Origin: JBHGAV01 sp041946685
GTDB taxonomy: Bacteria > Acidobacteriota > Terriglobia > Bryobacterales > Bryobacteraceae
Assembly: GCA_041946685.1 (NCBI GenBank)
Contig: JBHGAV010000032.1
Span: forward strand, 1-46,000
Reading direction: 5' to 3'
DNA length: 46,000 nucleotides
Under the pieces are notes generated by a model that saw nothing but the letters and a program-made list of their open reading frames with translations, ran no database searches and was not told the DNA's origin. The translations under genes and the position numbers were made by a program. Shown here in pieces: positions 9,522-18,149 of this stretch; the first letter of the stretch is position 1; every line of letters begins with the position of its first letter.

Positions 9522-11090
9522 ATGGGCGAAGCCCGGTTTTCGAGACGCTATTTTTTCTACGGCTCCCTGCTGGCTGGAGCCGTGCCCAGGGGAGGGTTCG
9601 GCAGCGTTCCCTCCCTCGGCGCGCTCGGCTACAAGTCGTTCAACGACAAATTGAATATCGCCGTGGTGGGCTGCGGCATCCGGGCCCCGCAAATCCTGAC
9701 CGGCATCACGCCCACCGAGAACGTCGTGGCGCTTTGCGACGTACACGAGGAGAAGGCAGCACGGACCTACCAGGCGTTCCCGAACGTCAAGAAGTACGTC
9801 GATTACCGCAAGATGCTCGACGCCGAAGGCTCGAACATCGACGGAGTGATGATCGCGACTCCGGATCATACGCACACGCCGATCGCGCTCGCCTGCATGC
9901 AGCGCGGCAAGCACGTCTACTGCGAGAAGCCCCTGACCCGGACGGTCTGGGAAGCGCGGCTGCTGGCCGACGCCGCCGTCAAGTACAAAGTCGCCACCCA
10001 GATGGGCAACCAGGGGTGGAGCCACGAAGGCACGCGCACGGCCTGTGAGATCCTCTGGTCGGGCGACATCGGCGAAGTCCGCGAGGTACGCGCCTGGACG
10101 GGCGTGATCTACGGCGGGCAGCCCAACATCCCGGCCTCCGGTCCCGAGACTCAGCCCGTCCCCAAGGGCGTGGACTGGGATCTCTGGATCGGCCCCGCGC
10201 CGATGCGCGGGTTCAACCCGGTCATGGTGAACCAGTGGCGCGCCTTCCGGGATTACTCCACCGGCGGGTCGCTGGGCGACTGGCTGGTCCACAACCTCGG
10301 ACCGGCGCACCTGGCGCTGCAACTGGGCAAGGTCTCGCCGACCAGCGTGGAGTGCGTGGCGGTGGAGGAGAAGACCGAACTGCTGTGGCCGCTCCGCGCC
10401 CACCTGGTGTTCGAGTTTCCTGCGCGTGGCAGCATGCCGCCGGTGACGATCCACGCCTTCCAGAACATGACCGACGAAGTGAAGATCGAGGGAGTCAAGG
10501 AGGGCGAGCAGCTTCTGCCGCCGATGAACAACCTTGCCGAGAAGGGCCGGCCATTCTACTGCACCGGCGACGGCCTGTATCTGATCGGCGACCAGTTGGG
10601 AATCGACGGACTCCCCCCCAGCCGGGGTGGTGCTCGCGCCCAGGGTGGACCGCCGCCGAGGCGGGCCGGAGAAGGGGGGCCGCCAAGAGACGCCGCCATG
10701 GCTAAGATGATGGCGAACCGGGCGCGCATTCCCGGCAACGGCGCGATCTTCTTCGGCTCCAAAGGCTACATGGCAACTTCGGCGCGCGGTGAAGGAACCT
10801 GGCTGCTCCCGGCGTCCAGGTGGAAGGAATACCGGCTGCCGCCGCAGGTGCTGCAACGCGGCATCAACCATATGCAGGATTGGGTCCGCGCCTGCAAGGG
10901 CGGCGCGCCGGGGGTCTCCGAGTTCGGCATTGCGACCAGGTACATCGAGTGGCTGGCGCTGGGCGCCATCGCGCTCCAGGTGCCCGGCAAGCTGCTGTGG
11001 GACGGACCGAGAATGCGGTTCACCAACAGCGCCGAGGCCAACAAGCTGCTGCGTCCTTACCTGCGAAAGGGCTGGGAGCTGAAGCTGTAG
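9522..11090 (+). CDS. Tat-exported Gfo/Idh/MocA-family oxidoreductase
   Basis: 522 residues. The N-terminus MGEARFSRRYFFYGSLLAG is a twin-arginine signal (SRRYFF), so the protein is probably exported folded with bound NAD(P). The Rossmann motif VVGCGIRAP is near residue 48, the catalytic-type EKP is in HVYCEKPLTRT, and GNQGWSHEGTR is a segment common in exported acidobacterial and planctomycete members. The ATG at 9522 follows GGGAGG and the preceding stop codon by one base. About residues 363-390 form a Gly/Pro/Arg-rich insert (SRGGARAQGGPPPRRAG) that interrupts the second domain and is low in complexity. A role in periplasmic sugar or glycoside oxidation is inferred, not shown. Confidence 0.9.
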   Translation: MGEARFSRRYFFYGSLLAGAVPRGGFGSVPSLGALGYKSFNDKLNIAVVGCGIRAPQILTGITPTENVVALCDVHEEKAARTYQAFPNVKKYVDYRKMLDAEGSNIDGVMIATPDHTHTPIALACMQRGKHVYCEKPLTRTVWEARLLADAAVKYKVATQMGNQGWSHEGTRTACEILWSGDIGEVREVRAWTGVIYGGQPNIPASGPETQPVPKGVDWDLWIGPAPMRGFNPVMVNQWRAFRDYSTGGSLGDWLVHNLGPAHLALQLGKVSPTSVECVAVEEKTELLWPLRAHLVFEFPARGSMPPVTIHAFQNMTDEVKIEGVKEGEQLLPPMNNLAEKGRPFYCTGDGLYLIGDQLGIDGLPPSRGGARAQGGPPPRRAGEGGPPRDAAMAKMMANRARIPGNGAIFFGSKGYMATSARGEGTWLLPASRWKEYRLPPQVLQRGINHMQDWVRACKGGAPGVSEFGIATRYIEWLALGAIALQVPGKLLWDGPRMRFTNSAEANKLLRPYLRKGWELKL

Positions 11091-11200
11091 CAGCAGAGCA
11101 CTTACAAGAGGTGGCGCGCGGGGCCGACCACTTCACACTGGAGTCCGGCGAGCCGCTGAACCTGGATTGCCCGGCCGTGTGGCTAATTTGCCGCGGCCTG

Positions 11201-13927
11201 CTATTTAGCTGGATTGCCGTTGGCGTCAATGAGGCGGACCTCGCCCAGGTTCAGCTTTCGGATTGGCTCCTCGATCTTGGCGCGGTCGCCCACCACGATC
11301 CAGGCCACGCTGTCGGGGTGGATCAGACTGCTCGCGGCCGCGGCCATGTCTTTCTGTGTCAAGGCGCGCACCTTGCCCGTGTACGTTTGAAAGTAGTCAT
11401 CCGGCAGCCCGAATTGCACGATCTCCGCGATGCCGCCGGAGACTGCGCCCATTGTCTCAAACTGCCCGGCGAGGCTGAGGGTGAGGCTGTCACGGCCCAT
11501 GGCGAGCTCGTTGGCGGTCACCGGGCGCTCGGCGAGCACCTGGCGCAGCTCCTTGTTGATCTCGGCAATCGTTTCCGCGGTCTTGTCCGCCTGGACGGGT
11601 GACGTGGCCATGTAAATCCTTGGTCCGCGCGAGGCGGCAAGCGCCGTGCGCGCGCCATAGGTCCAGTGTTTGTCCTCCCGCAGGTTCATGTTGATGCGCG
11701 AGATGAACGCTCCGCCCAGAATTTGATCGAGGACTTCGATGCCGATTTCGTTGGGATTGGCTTTCTGCGGTGCAATCATTCCCGCGGTGACCACCGACTG
11801 AATCGAGCCGGGCCGGTCGACGATGTAGATCACAGGCTTGGACGCCCGTGCGACTCCGGCAACGCTCTTCGTGGGAACCTCGCCCGGCTTCCAGCCCTGA
11901 AAGAGCTTCTCCAGCTTGGAGGTGATGTCGGCGAGGGTGGTGTCGCCGACCACAACCAGCGTCGCGTTGCCGGGCTTGAACCAGGATTGGTGGAACTTCA
12001 CCAGGTCCTCGCGGCGGAGGGAAGAGACGGAGGCTTCCGTACCGAGGCCGGCTCCGGGGTTGCCGTACGCGTGGCCGCTGCCGTATAGAATCATCGGAAG
12101 AACGCGGTTGCGGATGCCGTTCGGCGTCACCTTCTCGCGCTGGATGGTGGCCAATTGCAGCTTCTGTTCCCTGGCGAAGTCGGCCTCCGGGAAGGAAGGA
12201 TTCAGGATCACGTCGGCGTACACGGCCAGCGAAGGATCGAGGTTGGCCTTCAGGGCGTTCAGCCGGAGCGTACACTGGTCCAGGTTCGCCCCCGAGACAA
12301 GCTGCGCGCCCAGACGATCCATTTCCTCGCTGATCTGAAGAGAGCTGCGCGTCGCGGTCCCCTCGTCGATCATGTTCATCGCCAGGCGGGCGGTACCTGG
12401 CCGCGCCAACTGGTCCGCGGCGTATCCGGCATCCACCAGGAGGGAGAAGTTCACCAGGGGTACGTCATGACGCTCCGCCAGGATGATCTTCAAACCGTTC
12501 GAAAGCGCCGCCCGTTGGAGCTTGGGGAGGCGTGGCTCGGGCGCGGCGCCGGGTTCGGGAACCTTGGACCGATCCACGTCCGCGGCGTCGGGCTTGTAAT
12601 CGGGGAAGGGCACGACCTCGAGGGCGTAGACCCCGTCGGAAAGCCAGCGCACCGCGGCCGCCTTCAGGTCGGCGGTCGTGGCGCTCTGAACGGTCTGCAA
12701 ATCCTGCTTGTAAGCCTCGGCGTTGCCGGCATACACCTCGCCGCGGGCCAGCACATCGGACTTGCCGCCAAAGCCGCCGATCCGCTCGACCCCGCGCAGG
12801 AACCCGGCCGTGTAGCGTGTCTTCTCCCGGTCCAGTTCCTGCTGGGTGGGTCCGCCTTCCAGGAACTTGGCGATCTCTTCGTCCATCGCGGCGTCCACTT
12901 TGGCCAGGTCCACGCCGGGCCGGGCCGTGGCCACCACCACGAATTCACCGGAGATCTCTCGCAGGTCGACAAACGCGCTGGCGTCGGTACAAAGCTGGTC
13001 GTCGTACACTAGGCGCTTGTATAGCCGCGACACTTTCCCTTCGCCCAGGATGCTCGAAATCAAGTCGAGATACGCGGCGTCGCGGGTGAAGATCTGGGGG
13101 ATGTTCCACTCCTTGTAGATCCTGGCCTGAGGTACGCGGTCCTGCAAGACCTGCCGCTGGGAGCCGGTGCGCTTGACGACCCAGGCGTCGTGCTTGGCGA
13201 CGGGTGGCCCCGGAGGGAAGGAGCCGAAGTAGCGCTCCACCTTCTCCCGAGCCGTCTTGGCGTCGATGTCGCCGGCCACGACCAGCACGGCGTTGGAGGG
13301 GCCGTAGTAGGTGCGGAACCACTCACGCACGTCGTCCAGGGTGGCGGCGTTCAGATCCTCCATCGAGCCGATCACGGTCCAGGAGTAGGGGTGCGCCGCC
13401 GGGTAAATACTCGGCGCCGACACCTCGTCGACCATGCCGTAGGGCTGGTTCTCCCCCTGACGCTTCTCGTTCTGGACCACGCCGCGCTGCTCGTCGAGCT
13501 TGGCCTGGTCGATCGCGCCCAGCAGGTGACCCATGCGGTCGGACTCCATCCAGAGGACGGTGTCCAGCGCGCTCACGGGCACGTCCTGGAAGTAGTTGGT
13601 CCGGTCGTTGTTGGTGGTGCCGTTCAGGTTGGTGGCGCCGATCTTCTCGAGGACGTTGAAGTAGTCGGAGTTGAAGTGCTCGCTCCCGTTGAACATGAGG
13701 TGCTCGAACAGGTGCGCGAAGCCTGTCTTGCCGCGCTTCTCGTTCTTGGAGCCGACGTGGTACCAGATGTTGACCGAGACGATGGGCGCTTTGCGGTCCT
13801 CATGCACGAGCAGCGTCAGCCCGTTGGAGAGGACGAACTTCTGGTAGGGGATCTCGATGCTCGCCGTCTGCCCGAAAAGCGGCGCGAGCAGGAACAGGAT
13901 CGCGGCCGGCACAACTAGGGATCGCAT
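11201..13927 (-). CDS. Two-domain M16 zinc peptidase (pitrilysin/insulinase family), exported
   Basis: 908 residues from the ATG at 13927, which follows AGGAG by 8 bases; the extension to 13966 lacks a site. A Sec signal peptide (residues 1-20, ending LFGQ) precedes two tandem M16 units. The first (about 25-440) carries the inverted zinc motif HLFEH at residues 72-76 and the downstream Glu region DEQRGVVQNEKRQ. The second (about 460-890) has the same fold but no HxxEH, as is normal for the non-catalytic half that closes the peptidase clamshell. It probably degrades peptides in the periplasm. It converges on the Gfo/Idh/MocA gene across 110 bases with no clear terminator. Confidence 0.93.
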   Translation of the reverse strand: MRSLVVPAAILFLLAPLFGQTASIEIPYQKFVLSNGLTLLVHEDRKAPIVSVNIWYHVGSKNEKRGKTGFAHLFEHLMFNGSEHFNSDYFNVLEKIGATNLNGTTNNDRTNYFQDVPVSALDTVLWMESDRMGHLLGAIDQAKLDEQRGVVQNEKRQGENQPYGMVDEVSAPSIYPAAHPYSWTVIGSMEDLNAATLDDVREWFRTYYGPSNAVLVVAGDIDAKTAREKVERYFGSFPPGPPVAKHDAWVVKRTGSQRQVLQDRVPQARIYKEWNIPQIFTRDAAYLDLISSILGEGKVSRLYKRLVYDDQLCTDASAFVDLREISGEFVVVATARPGVDLAKVDAAMDEEIAKFLEGGPTQQELDREKTRYTAGFLRGVERIGGFGGKSDVLARGEVYAGNAEAYKQDLQTVQSATTADLKAAAVRWLSDGVYALEVVPFPDYKPDAADVDRSKVPEPGAAPEPRLPKLQRAALSNGLKIILAERHDVPLVNFSLLVDAGYAADQLARPGTARLAMNMIDEGTATRSSLQISEEMDRLGAQLVSGANLDQCTLRLNALKANLDPSLAVYADVILNPSFPEADFAREQKLQLATIQREKVTPNGIRNRVLPMILYGSGHAYGNPGAGLGTEASVSSLRREDLVKFHQSWFKPGNATLVVVGDTTLADITSKLEKLFQGWKPGEVPTKSVAGVARASKPVIYIVDRPGSIQSVVTAGMIAPQKANPNEIGIEVLDQILGGAFISRINMNLREDKHWTYGARTALAASRGPRIYMATSPVQADKTAETIAEINKELRQVLAERPVTANELAMGRDSLTLSLAGQFETMGAVSGGIAEIVQFGLPDDYFQTYTGKVRALTQKDMAAAASSLIHPDSVAWIVVGDRAKIEEPIRKLNLGEVRLIDANGNPAK

Positions 13928-13991
13928 GATATTTGCTCCTGGATGCTGGGTTTGATGCCGGAACATATCGCACAGCCACTGCTTTATTCAC

Positions 13992-14019
13992 AGTATAGTC
14001 ACAGGCGCACACCTCACAA
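13992..14019 (-). promoter_or_regulatory. Sigma-70-like promoter of the M16 peptidase gene
   Basis: Read on the minus strand: TTGTGA (14019-14014), a 16-base spacer and TATACT (13997-13992). Transcription would begin about 58 bases before the ATG at 13927. The flanking stretch (about 13980-14080) is more AT-rich than its surroundings, which fits a promoter region. Confidence 0.55.
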
Positions 14020-14191
14020 CTTCCACAAATCAGAGGAAAAGAAAGTTGTTGAAAAGATCCGGAAAGCGCGAATTCGCTGTGGCTTTTCGACGCGAAGGCT
14101 GGTAAAACCGTTGCTAGATTGTGAGCGCGCCCCGGACGGATGATCTCGGGGGAGGTGGCCGTCCAGGGCCGCGCTCCGATTGATTCTCTGC

Positions 14192-15136
14192 TCAGCGGAC
14201 TGCCGCCGATTCCGGCACATTCACCGAAGTGAGCCAGCCGTAGCGGTCCGGCTTCGTCCCCTCGATGATGGCGAAGAACTCCTTTTGAAGCTGCTCGGCC
14301 ACCGGGCCGCGGCGGCCTTTGCCGATTACGATCCTGTCGATGGAGCGTATGGGCGTGATCTCAGCCGCCGTGCCCGAGAAGAAGACCTCGTCGGCGATGT
14401 AGAGCATCTCGCGCGGCACCAGGGTCTCGACCAGAGGAATGCCGAGATCGTGGGCCAGCCGGATGACGGTGTCGCGGGTGATACCCGGGAGTACGGAAGC
14501 TCCCAGGGGCGGCGTATAGATCTTGCCATCGCGCACCGCGTAGATGTTCTCGCCCGAACCCTCGCTCACGTAACCGGCGGCGTCCAGCGCGATGCCTTCC
14601 GAGTAGCCGTTGATCACCGCCTCCATCTTCATGAGCTGCGAGTTCATGTAGTTGGCGCCGGCCTTGGCCATAGCGGGCAGGGTGTTAGGCGCGATGCGCG
14701 TCCAACTGGAGACGCACACGTCCACGCCGCTGGCAAGCGCTTCCTCGCCCAGGTACTTGCCCCACTCCCAACAGGCGACGAACACCTCGATGGGATTGCG
14801 CAGGGAGTAGACGCCCATCTCGGCGTAGCCGCGGAGAGCGATCGGCCGGATGTAGCACGAGCGCATCTTGTTCACCCGGACCAACTCCAGCATCGCGGCG
14901 GCAAGCTCATCGATGCTATACGGAATCTCCATGCGGTAGACCTTGGCGGAGTCGATCATCCTGCGGACATGATCCCGAAGGCGGAAGGCGGCAGGACCCG
15001 CGGCGGTCTCGTAGCAGCGGATGCCCTCGAATACGGAGGTCCCGTAGCTTACGACGTGGGACAGAACGTGAATCTTCGCGTCGTCCCAAGCAATAAAGCG
15101 GCCGTTGTGCCAGATCTTCTCTGTGGGCTTCAACAT
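14192..15136 (-). CDS. ilvE: Branched-chain amino acid aminotransferase
   Basis: 314 residues, fold-type IV PLP aminotransferase, cytoplasmic. It performs the last step of Leu, Ile and Val synthesis with glutamate as amino donor. The PLP lysine is expected at K158 in PAMAKAGANY, by comparison with the E. coli IlvE segment TAAKAGGNY. YGTSVFEGIR, YIRPIALRGY, EGIALDAAGYVSEGSGEN and LPGITRDTVI are other family signatures. No ribosome binding site precedes the ATG. Instead a perfect extended -10 (TGATATAAT) ends 6 bases before the start, so the transcript is probably leaderless. No other ilv genes are nearby. Confidence 0.96.
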   Translation of the reverse strand: MLKPTEKIWHNGRFIAWDDAKIHVLSHVVSYGTSVFEGIRCYETAAGPAAFRLRDHVRRMIDSAKVYRMEIPYSIDELAAAMLELVRVNKMRSCYIRPIALRGYAEMGVYSLRNPIEVFVACWEWGKYLGEEALASGVDVCVSSWTRIAPNTLPAMAKAGANYMNSQLMKMEAVINGYSEGIALDAAGYVSEGSGENIYAVRDGKIYTPPLGASVLPGITRDTVIRLAHDLGIPLVETLVPREMLYIADEVFFSGTAAEITPIRSIDRIVIGKGRRGPVAEQLQKEFFAIIEGTKPDRYGWLTSVNVPESAAVR

Positions 15137-15142
15137 GCAATG

Positions 15143-15151
15143 ATTATATCA
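15143..15151 (-). promoter_or_regulatory. Extended -10 promoter for ilvE, predicting a leaderless transcript
   Basis: On the minus strand the sequence TGATATAAT is a consensus extended -10. Six bases separate it from the ATG, so RNA polymerase would start at or within a base of the A of ATG. The same bases read on the plus strand give TTATAT (15144-15149), a weaker -10 that could serve the divergent HAD gene. Confidence 0.65.
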
Positions 15152-15220
15152 GCCGCGCTGGAGCGCTCACCGCTGTGCGCGGGGGAAGGGAACTGGGCGG
15201 TTGCCCCGCCCGATCAAGGA

Positions 15221-15832
15221 ATGAAGAACCATTACGACGCCATTCTATTTGACTTCGACGGAGTCCTCGCGGACACCGAGCCGGTGCACTACGAGTGCTG
15301 GAAGGAAGTGCTCGTTCCGCTTGGAGTTCAGATGGATTGGCCGACCTTCGCCGAGCACTGCATCGGCGTGCCCGACCGCCAGGCCGTGGAGATCCTGTGC
15401 CGGCTGAGCCGCCCTCCGGTGGACTTCGAGACGGCGTGGGCGACGTCCGCACGCAAACAGGAAGCGTTCCGGAGAAAGACGTTGGAGGCCCCGCCAATCC
15501 AGCCGGGGACGATCGACTTGCTGCGATCGCTTGACGGAGTCAAGCTCGGTGTGGTGACCGCTAGCGCCCGAAGCGAGATCGAGCCCATTCTGGTGCGCGC
15601 GGGTGTGAGTGAGCTGATTGACGTGCTCGTCTGCCGCGACGACGTGCAACGGCCCAAGCCGGCGCCGGACCAGTACCTGGAGGCGGCGCGGAGGTTGGGC
15701 GCGACGAAGGTGCTGGCCGTCGAGGATTCCGAGGCCGGCCTTGCCAGCGCGCGGGCCGCGGGCTTCGAGACCCTGCGCATCGACCACCCGGCGAACCTCA
15801 CTGGCCGCTTGAGACAATGTCTCGGCCTGTAA
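15221..15832 (+). CDS. HAD-superfamily hydrolase, beta-phosphoglucomutase-like phosphatase
   Basis: 203 residues, cytoplasmic. Motif I is DFDGVLADTE with nucleophile D11 and acid/base D13; motif II is the VTAS segment (GVVTASARS); motif III Lys is in RPKPAPDQY; motif IV is VEDSEAG. The helical cap between motifs I and II fits subclass I (phosphoglycolate phosphatase, beta-phosphoglucomutase, sugar phosphatases). The exact substrate is not predictable. The start at 15221 is fixed by the motif I position; AAGGA directly abuts the ATG, which is a poor spacing. The frame stays open upstream through the ilvE region, but that part is an antisense shadow. Confidence 0.9.
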   Translation: MKNHYDAILFDFDGVLADTEPVHYECWKEVLVPLGVQMDWPTFAEHCIGVPDRQAVEILCRLSRPPVDFETAWATSARKQEAFRRKTLEAPPIQPGTIDLLRSLDGVKLGVVTASARSEIEPILVRAGVSELIDVLVCRDDVQRPKPAPDQYLEAARRLGATKVLAVEDSEAGLASARAAGFETLRIDHPANLTGRLRQCLGL

Positions 15833-15839
15833 GCGCGTC

Positions 15840-17399
15840 TCAACCGAGGTTCATCTTCGCCAGAAGCGCGCCGAACCTGGGATCGTCGCGGATCGCGTCG
15901 TAGATGGGCATCGACGGCATGTGAATTGCCGCCGGATCGTGCTCCGCGATCGCGCGGTCCAGCCAGTCGAAAACGCGATCATCCGCCAACCCCAGGTAGG
16001 CCCAGGCGAATGCCAGAGGAGGGACATGGGTGTTGGCAGTCAAGGACTCCAGCCTCGAAAGCAAGGCCCTCGCCTTGCCCCGTCGCAGGCTCAGGGCGTA
16101 CACGACCGACATGCCGCCCACGGCCATCGGATCACTGCCATACCGCTCGTACACAGAGCGGCACTGCGCGAAGCCCTCGGAAAGCTTCCCGCTTAGCAGC
16201 AATGCCGTGCCGAGGAACCACTGGGGGTAGGCCAGTCCGGGCGCAAGTTCCACGGCAAGCCGCTGTTCCCGCGCAGCCCCGGCGTAATCGCGCGCGACCA
16301 TCAGCACCAGGCCCAGAATACTGTGCGTCAAGGCCGAAAGCGGGTCTCGCGCCGCAGCCTCGCGGGCTTCCGCGACTTCCTCTTCGATCCTGCCCAACGG
16401 ATCGAGGTAGTACCAGGCGTGCCGCCAGAGGACCGACGCCGACCCTGGGCTGAGTTCCTGCGCGCGTTGAAACGACGCCTCGGCAGCCCTCCAATCGTGC
16501 CCCATCACGGCTTCGAGAGAACCGCGTACTGCGTGCGCCTCGCCTAGCGACTCGTTCAGTTCCAGGGCCGCAAGCACCAGTTCGCGGGCGCGTCTGGCGG
16601 CGTCCGGCGATGGTGTCATTCCGAACGTGGCCGCGTTGATGAGCGCTTCGGCCGCGTCAACATACGGGATGGCGAACCTCGGGTCGCGGGCAATGGCGGC
16701 CGCGTAGCACTCCTGCGCCGTACCGAAGCCTTCCGCCGTGTACAATGCGGCGGCCGCCCGGCCTTTCAGCCAGAGGGCGTATGCCCGCAGGTCGCCCGGC
16801 GGACGCTCGCACGACGTTTCCAGCGACAGGCGGATATCCAGGGCGCCGGCAATCGCCTGAGCGATCTCATATTGGACGGCGAAGACGTCCGTCAGGAGCC
16901 GATCGTAGGATTCGCTCCACAGGTGGCAACCGTCCGCTGCGCTCACTAGCTGGGCCGAGACGCGCACGCGGTCTCCGGAACAGCGAATGCTGCCTTCCAG
17001 CAGGTTTGCAGCTCCGAGCCGCGCTCCGATGGCGCGCACGTCTCTCGTCTGGCCGCGAAATGCGAACGACGAGGTTCGGGCTATGACCCGCAGACCGGGC
17101 ACCCGTACCAGTGCGTCGATGATGTCGTCGGCAAGGCCGTCGCCGAAATACTCCGTGCTCTCGTCGCCGAGGCTGACGAACGGCAATACCGCGATCGACG
17201 GCGCCCCCGCCGGGGCCTGCGAAGGACCGCTCTCCAACCAGCCATCGAGTTCCGGCTTCAGAGCGTAGACGCGTGGTTTGTTGCCGCCAGGCAGCCGATG
17301 CACGGGCAGCCGGCGGCTCACCGCCCAACGCTGCACGGTCCGGACCTCCCGGCCAAGGTACGCAGCAATCGACTTCCAGGAGTCCAGTCGATCCGCCAT
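15840..17399 (-). CDS. HTH (excisionase/MerR-like) - TolB/FlgO-like - TPR protein
   Basis: 519 residues, no membrane segment seen. Residues 1-57 form a small winged helix-turn-helix of the excisionase type (SWKSIAAYLGREVRTVQRW). Residues about 66-165 match the TolB N-terminal/FlgO-like domain (IAVLPFVSL...YFGDGLADDI...LLEGSIR). The remainder (about 190-519) is TPR-like helices. In Acidobacteria this architecture occurs in many paralogues and resembles the sensory half of CadC-like or adenylate-cyclase-linked proteins, but no cyclase or kinase domain is present here. A role as transcriptional regulator is inferred from the HTH alone. It diverges from the small secreted gene at 17537 and converges on the HAD gene with 7 bases between them. 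Confidence 0.85.
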   Translation of the reverse strand: MADRLDSWKSIAAYLGREVRTVQRWAVSRRLPVHRLPGGNKPRVYALKPELDGWLESGPSQAPAGAPSIAVLPFVSLGDESTEYFGDGLADDIIDALVRVPGLRVIARTSSFAFRGQTRDVRAIGARLGAANLLEGSIRCSGDRVRVSAQLVSAADGCHLWSESYDRLLTDVFAVQYEIAQAIAGALDIRLSLETSCERPPGDLRAYALWLKGRAAAALYTAEGFGTAQECYAAAIARDPRFAIPYVDAAEALINAATFGMTPSPDAARRARELVLAALELNESLGEAHAVRGSLEAVMGHDWRAAEASFQRAQELSPGSASVLWRHAWYYLDPLGRIEEEVAEAREAAARDPLSALTHSILGLVLMVARDYAGAAREQRLAVELAPGLAYPQWFLGTALLLSGKLSEGFAQCRSVYERYGSDPMAVGGMSVVYALSLRRGKARALLSRLESLTANTHVPPLAFAWAYLGLADDRVFDWLDRAIAEHDPAAIHMPSMPIYDAIRDDPRFGALLAKMNLG

Positions 17400-17487
17400 G
17401 ACGATGCACCCGCGATACCAGCTTACTACTGGCCTTCCTCAAGAAAGAGGGAAATACGTCACAACCCCGATGTCGCATCCCGTCGTC

Positions 17488-17516
17488 TTGTAGACCGCCG
17501 GAACCAAGCGTACTCT
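17488..17516 (+). promoter_or_regulatory. Sigma-70-like promoter of the small secreted protein gene
   Basis: TTGTAG (17488-17493), a 17-base spacer and TACTCT (17511-17516). A start near 17523 leaves a 14-base leader containing TGGAGG before the ATG at 17537. It lies in the 137-base divergent region shared with the HTH-TolB-TPR gene, which could therefore control it. Confidence 0.45.
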
Positions 17517-17536
17517 CGGCTCGAATGGAGGTTGCT

Positions 17537-18031
17537 ATGAAGCGACTGTTCCTCTTGATCCTGACGGCGTGTGCGGTTGTCGCGGCACAACCGGTCTGCT
17601 CGGTCCTGACGGTCCGTGGGACCTATGCGGTATCGTATGACGGCTGGGCGCTCATGCCGCAGCCGGGCTCGCCGCTTCCGCTCGCCGTGCCCGGCGTTAT
17701 CCTGGGCGTTGTGTCAATCGGCCACGATGGCAAACTCAGCGGTGCAGAAACCGTCATCATCGGCGGCCAGGCCACGGAGTACGATATCGCCGGCAGCATA
17801 GACATCAAGCCCGACTGCACGGGTACCCTGCGGACCTTCACCAAGCTAAGAGGATCGGCGGACAAGCCGTCGCCGGTTACGGAGCGCTTCGTCGTTCTGG
17901 TGAAGGGTACGTGGGGCGAAGAGGTCGACATTCGCACGACGATCGTGGAAATGCCCGGGTCGCTGGTCGGCGCGATGGGCTTAGGCATTTGGAGGCGGAT
18001 GACTTCAATGCCTGGGTCCGCAAACTGGTGA
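17537..18031 (+). CDS. Small exported protein, function unknown
   Basis: 164 residues. The ATG at 17537 follows GGAGG by 5 bases; an in-frame ATG at 17525 overlaps that site and is rejected. A Sec signal peptide (MKRLFLLILTACAVVAAQ, cleavage after VAAQ or AAQP) precedes a mature region of about 145 residues rich in short beta strands (GTYAVSYDGWAL, VVSIGHDGKLSG, GSIDIKPDCTGTLRTF). The pattern 'xxGTYxVxYxG...GxxSIxxDGKLSG...GxxxVxxDCTGxL' recurs in small secreted acidobacterial proteins, but I know no function. Two or three Cys in the mature part (PVCSV, PDCTG) could form a disulphide. Confidence 0.75.
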   Translation: MKRLFLLILTACAVVAAQPVCSVLTVRGTYAVSYDGWALMPQPGSPLPLAVPGVILGVVSIGHDGKLSGAETVIIGGQATEYDIAGSIDIKPDCTGTLRTFTKLRGSADKPSPVTERFVVLVKGTWGEEVDIRTTIVEMPGSLVGAMGLGIWRRMTSMPGSANW

Positions 18032-18091
18032 CGGGTGGTGGCCTGGGACACTTCCGATAACATGTATTATGTCTACTTCTATCCGGCAGAC

Positions 18092-18122
18092 AAAAAAGCC
18101 CGCTCCCACGGGGGGAGCGGGC
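18092..18122 (-). terminator. Intrinsic terminator of the FecR/DUF6600 gene
   Basis: A perfect 10-bp stem, GCCCGCTCCC (18098-18107) with GGGAGCGGGC (18113-18122), encloses a 5-base loop. On the minus strand it is followed at once by six T. It lies 28 bases past the stop codon at 18150. It is the clearest intrinsic terminator in the window. Confidence 0.92.
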
Positions 18123-18149
18123 ATTGAGGGAAGAACTCAGTCCAAAAAC

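Noticed and set aside
13943..14143. 66-codon plus-strand frame between the M16 peptidase and ilvE
   Set aside because: No ribosome binding site, no recognisable product, and it covers the promoter of the M16 gene.
14180..15220. In-frame upstream extension of the HAD phosphatase
   Set aside because: The extension is antisense to ilvE and lies before motif I; HAD phosphatases begin within a few residues of DFDG.
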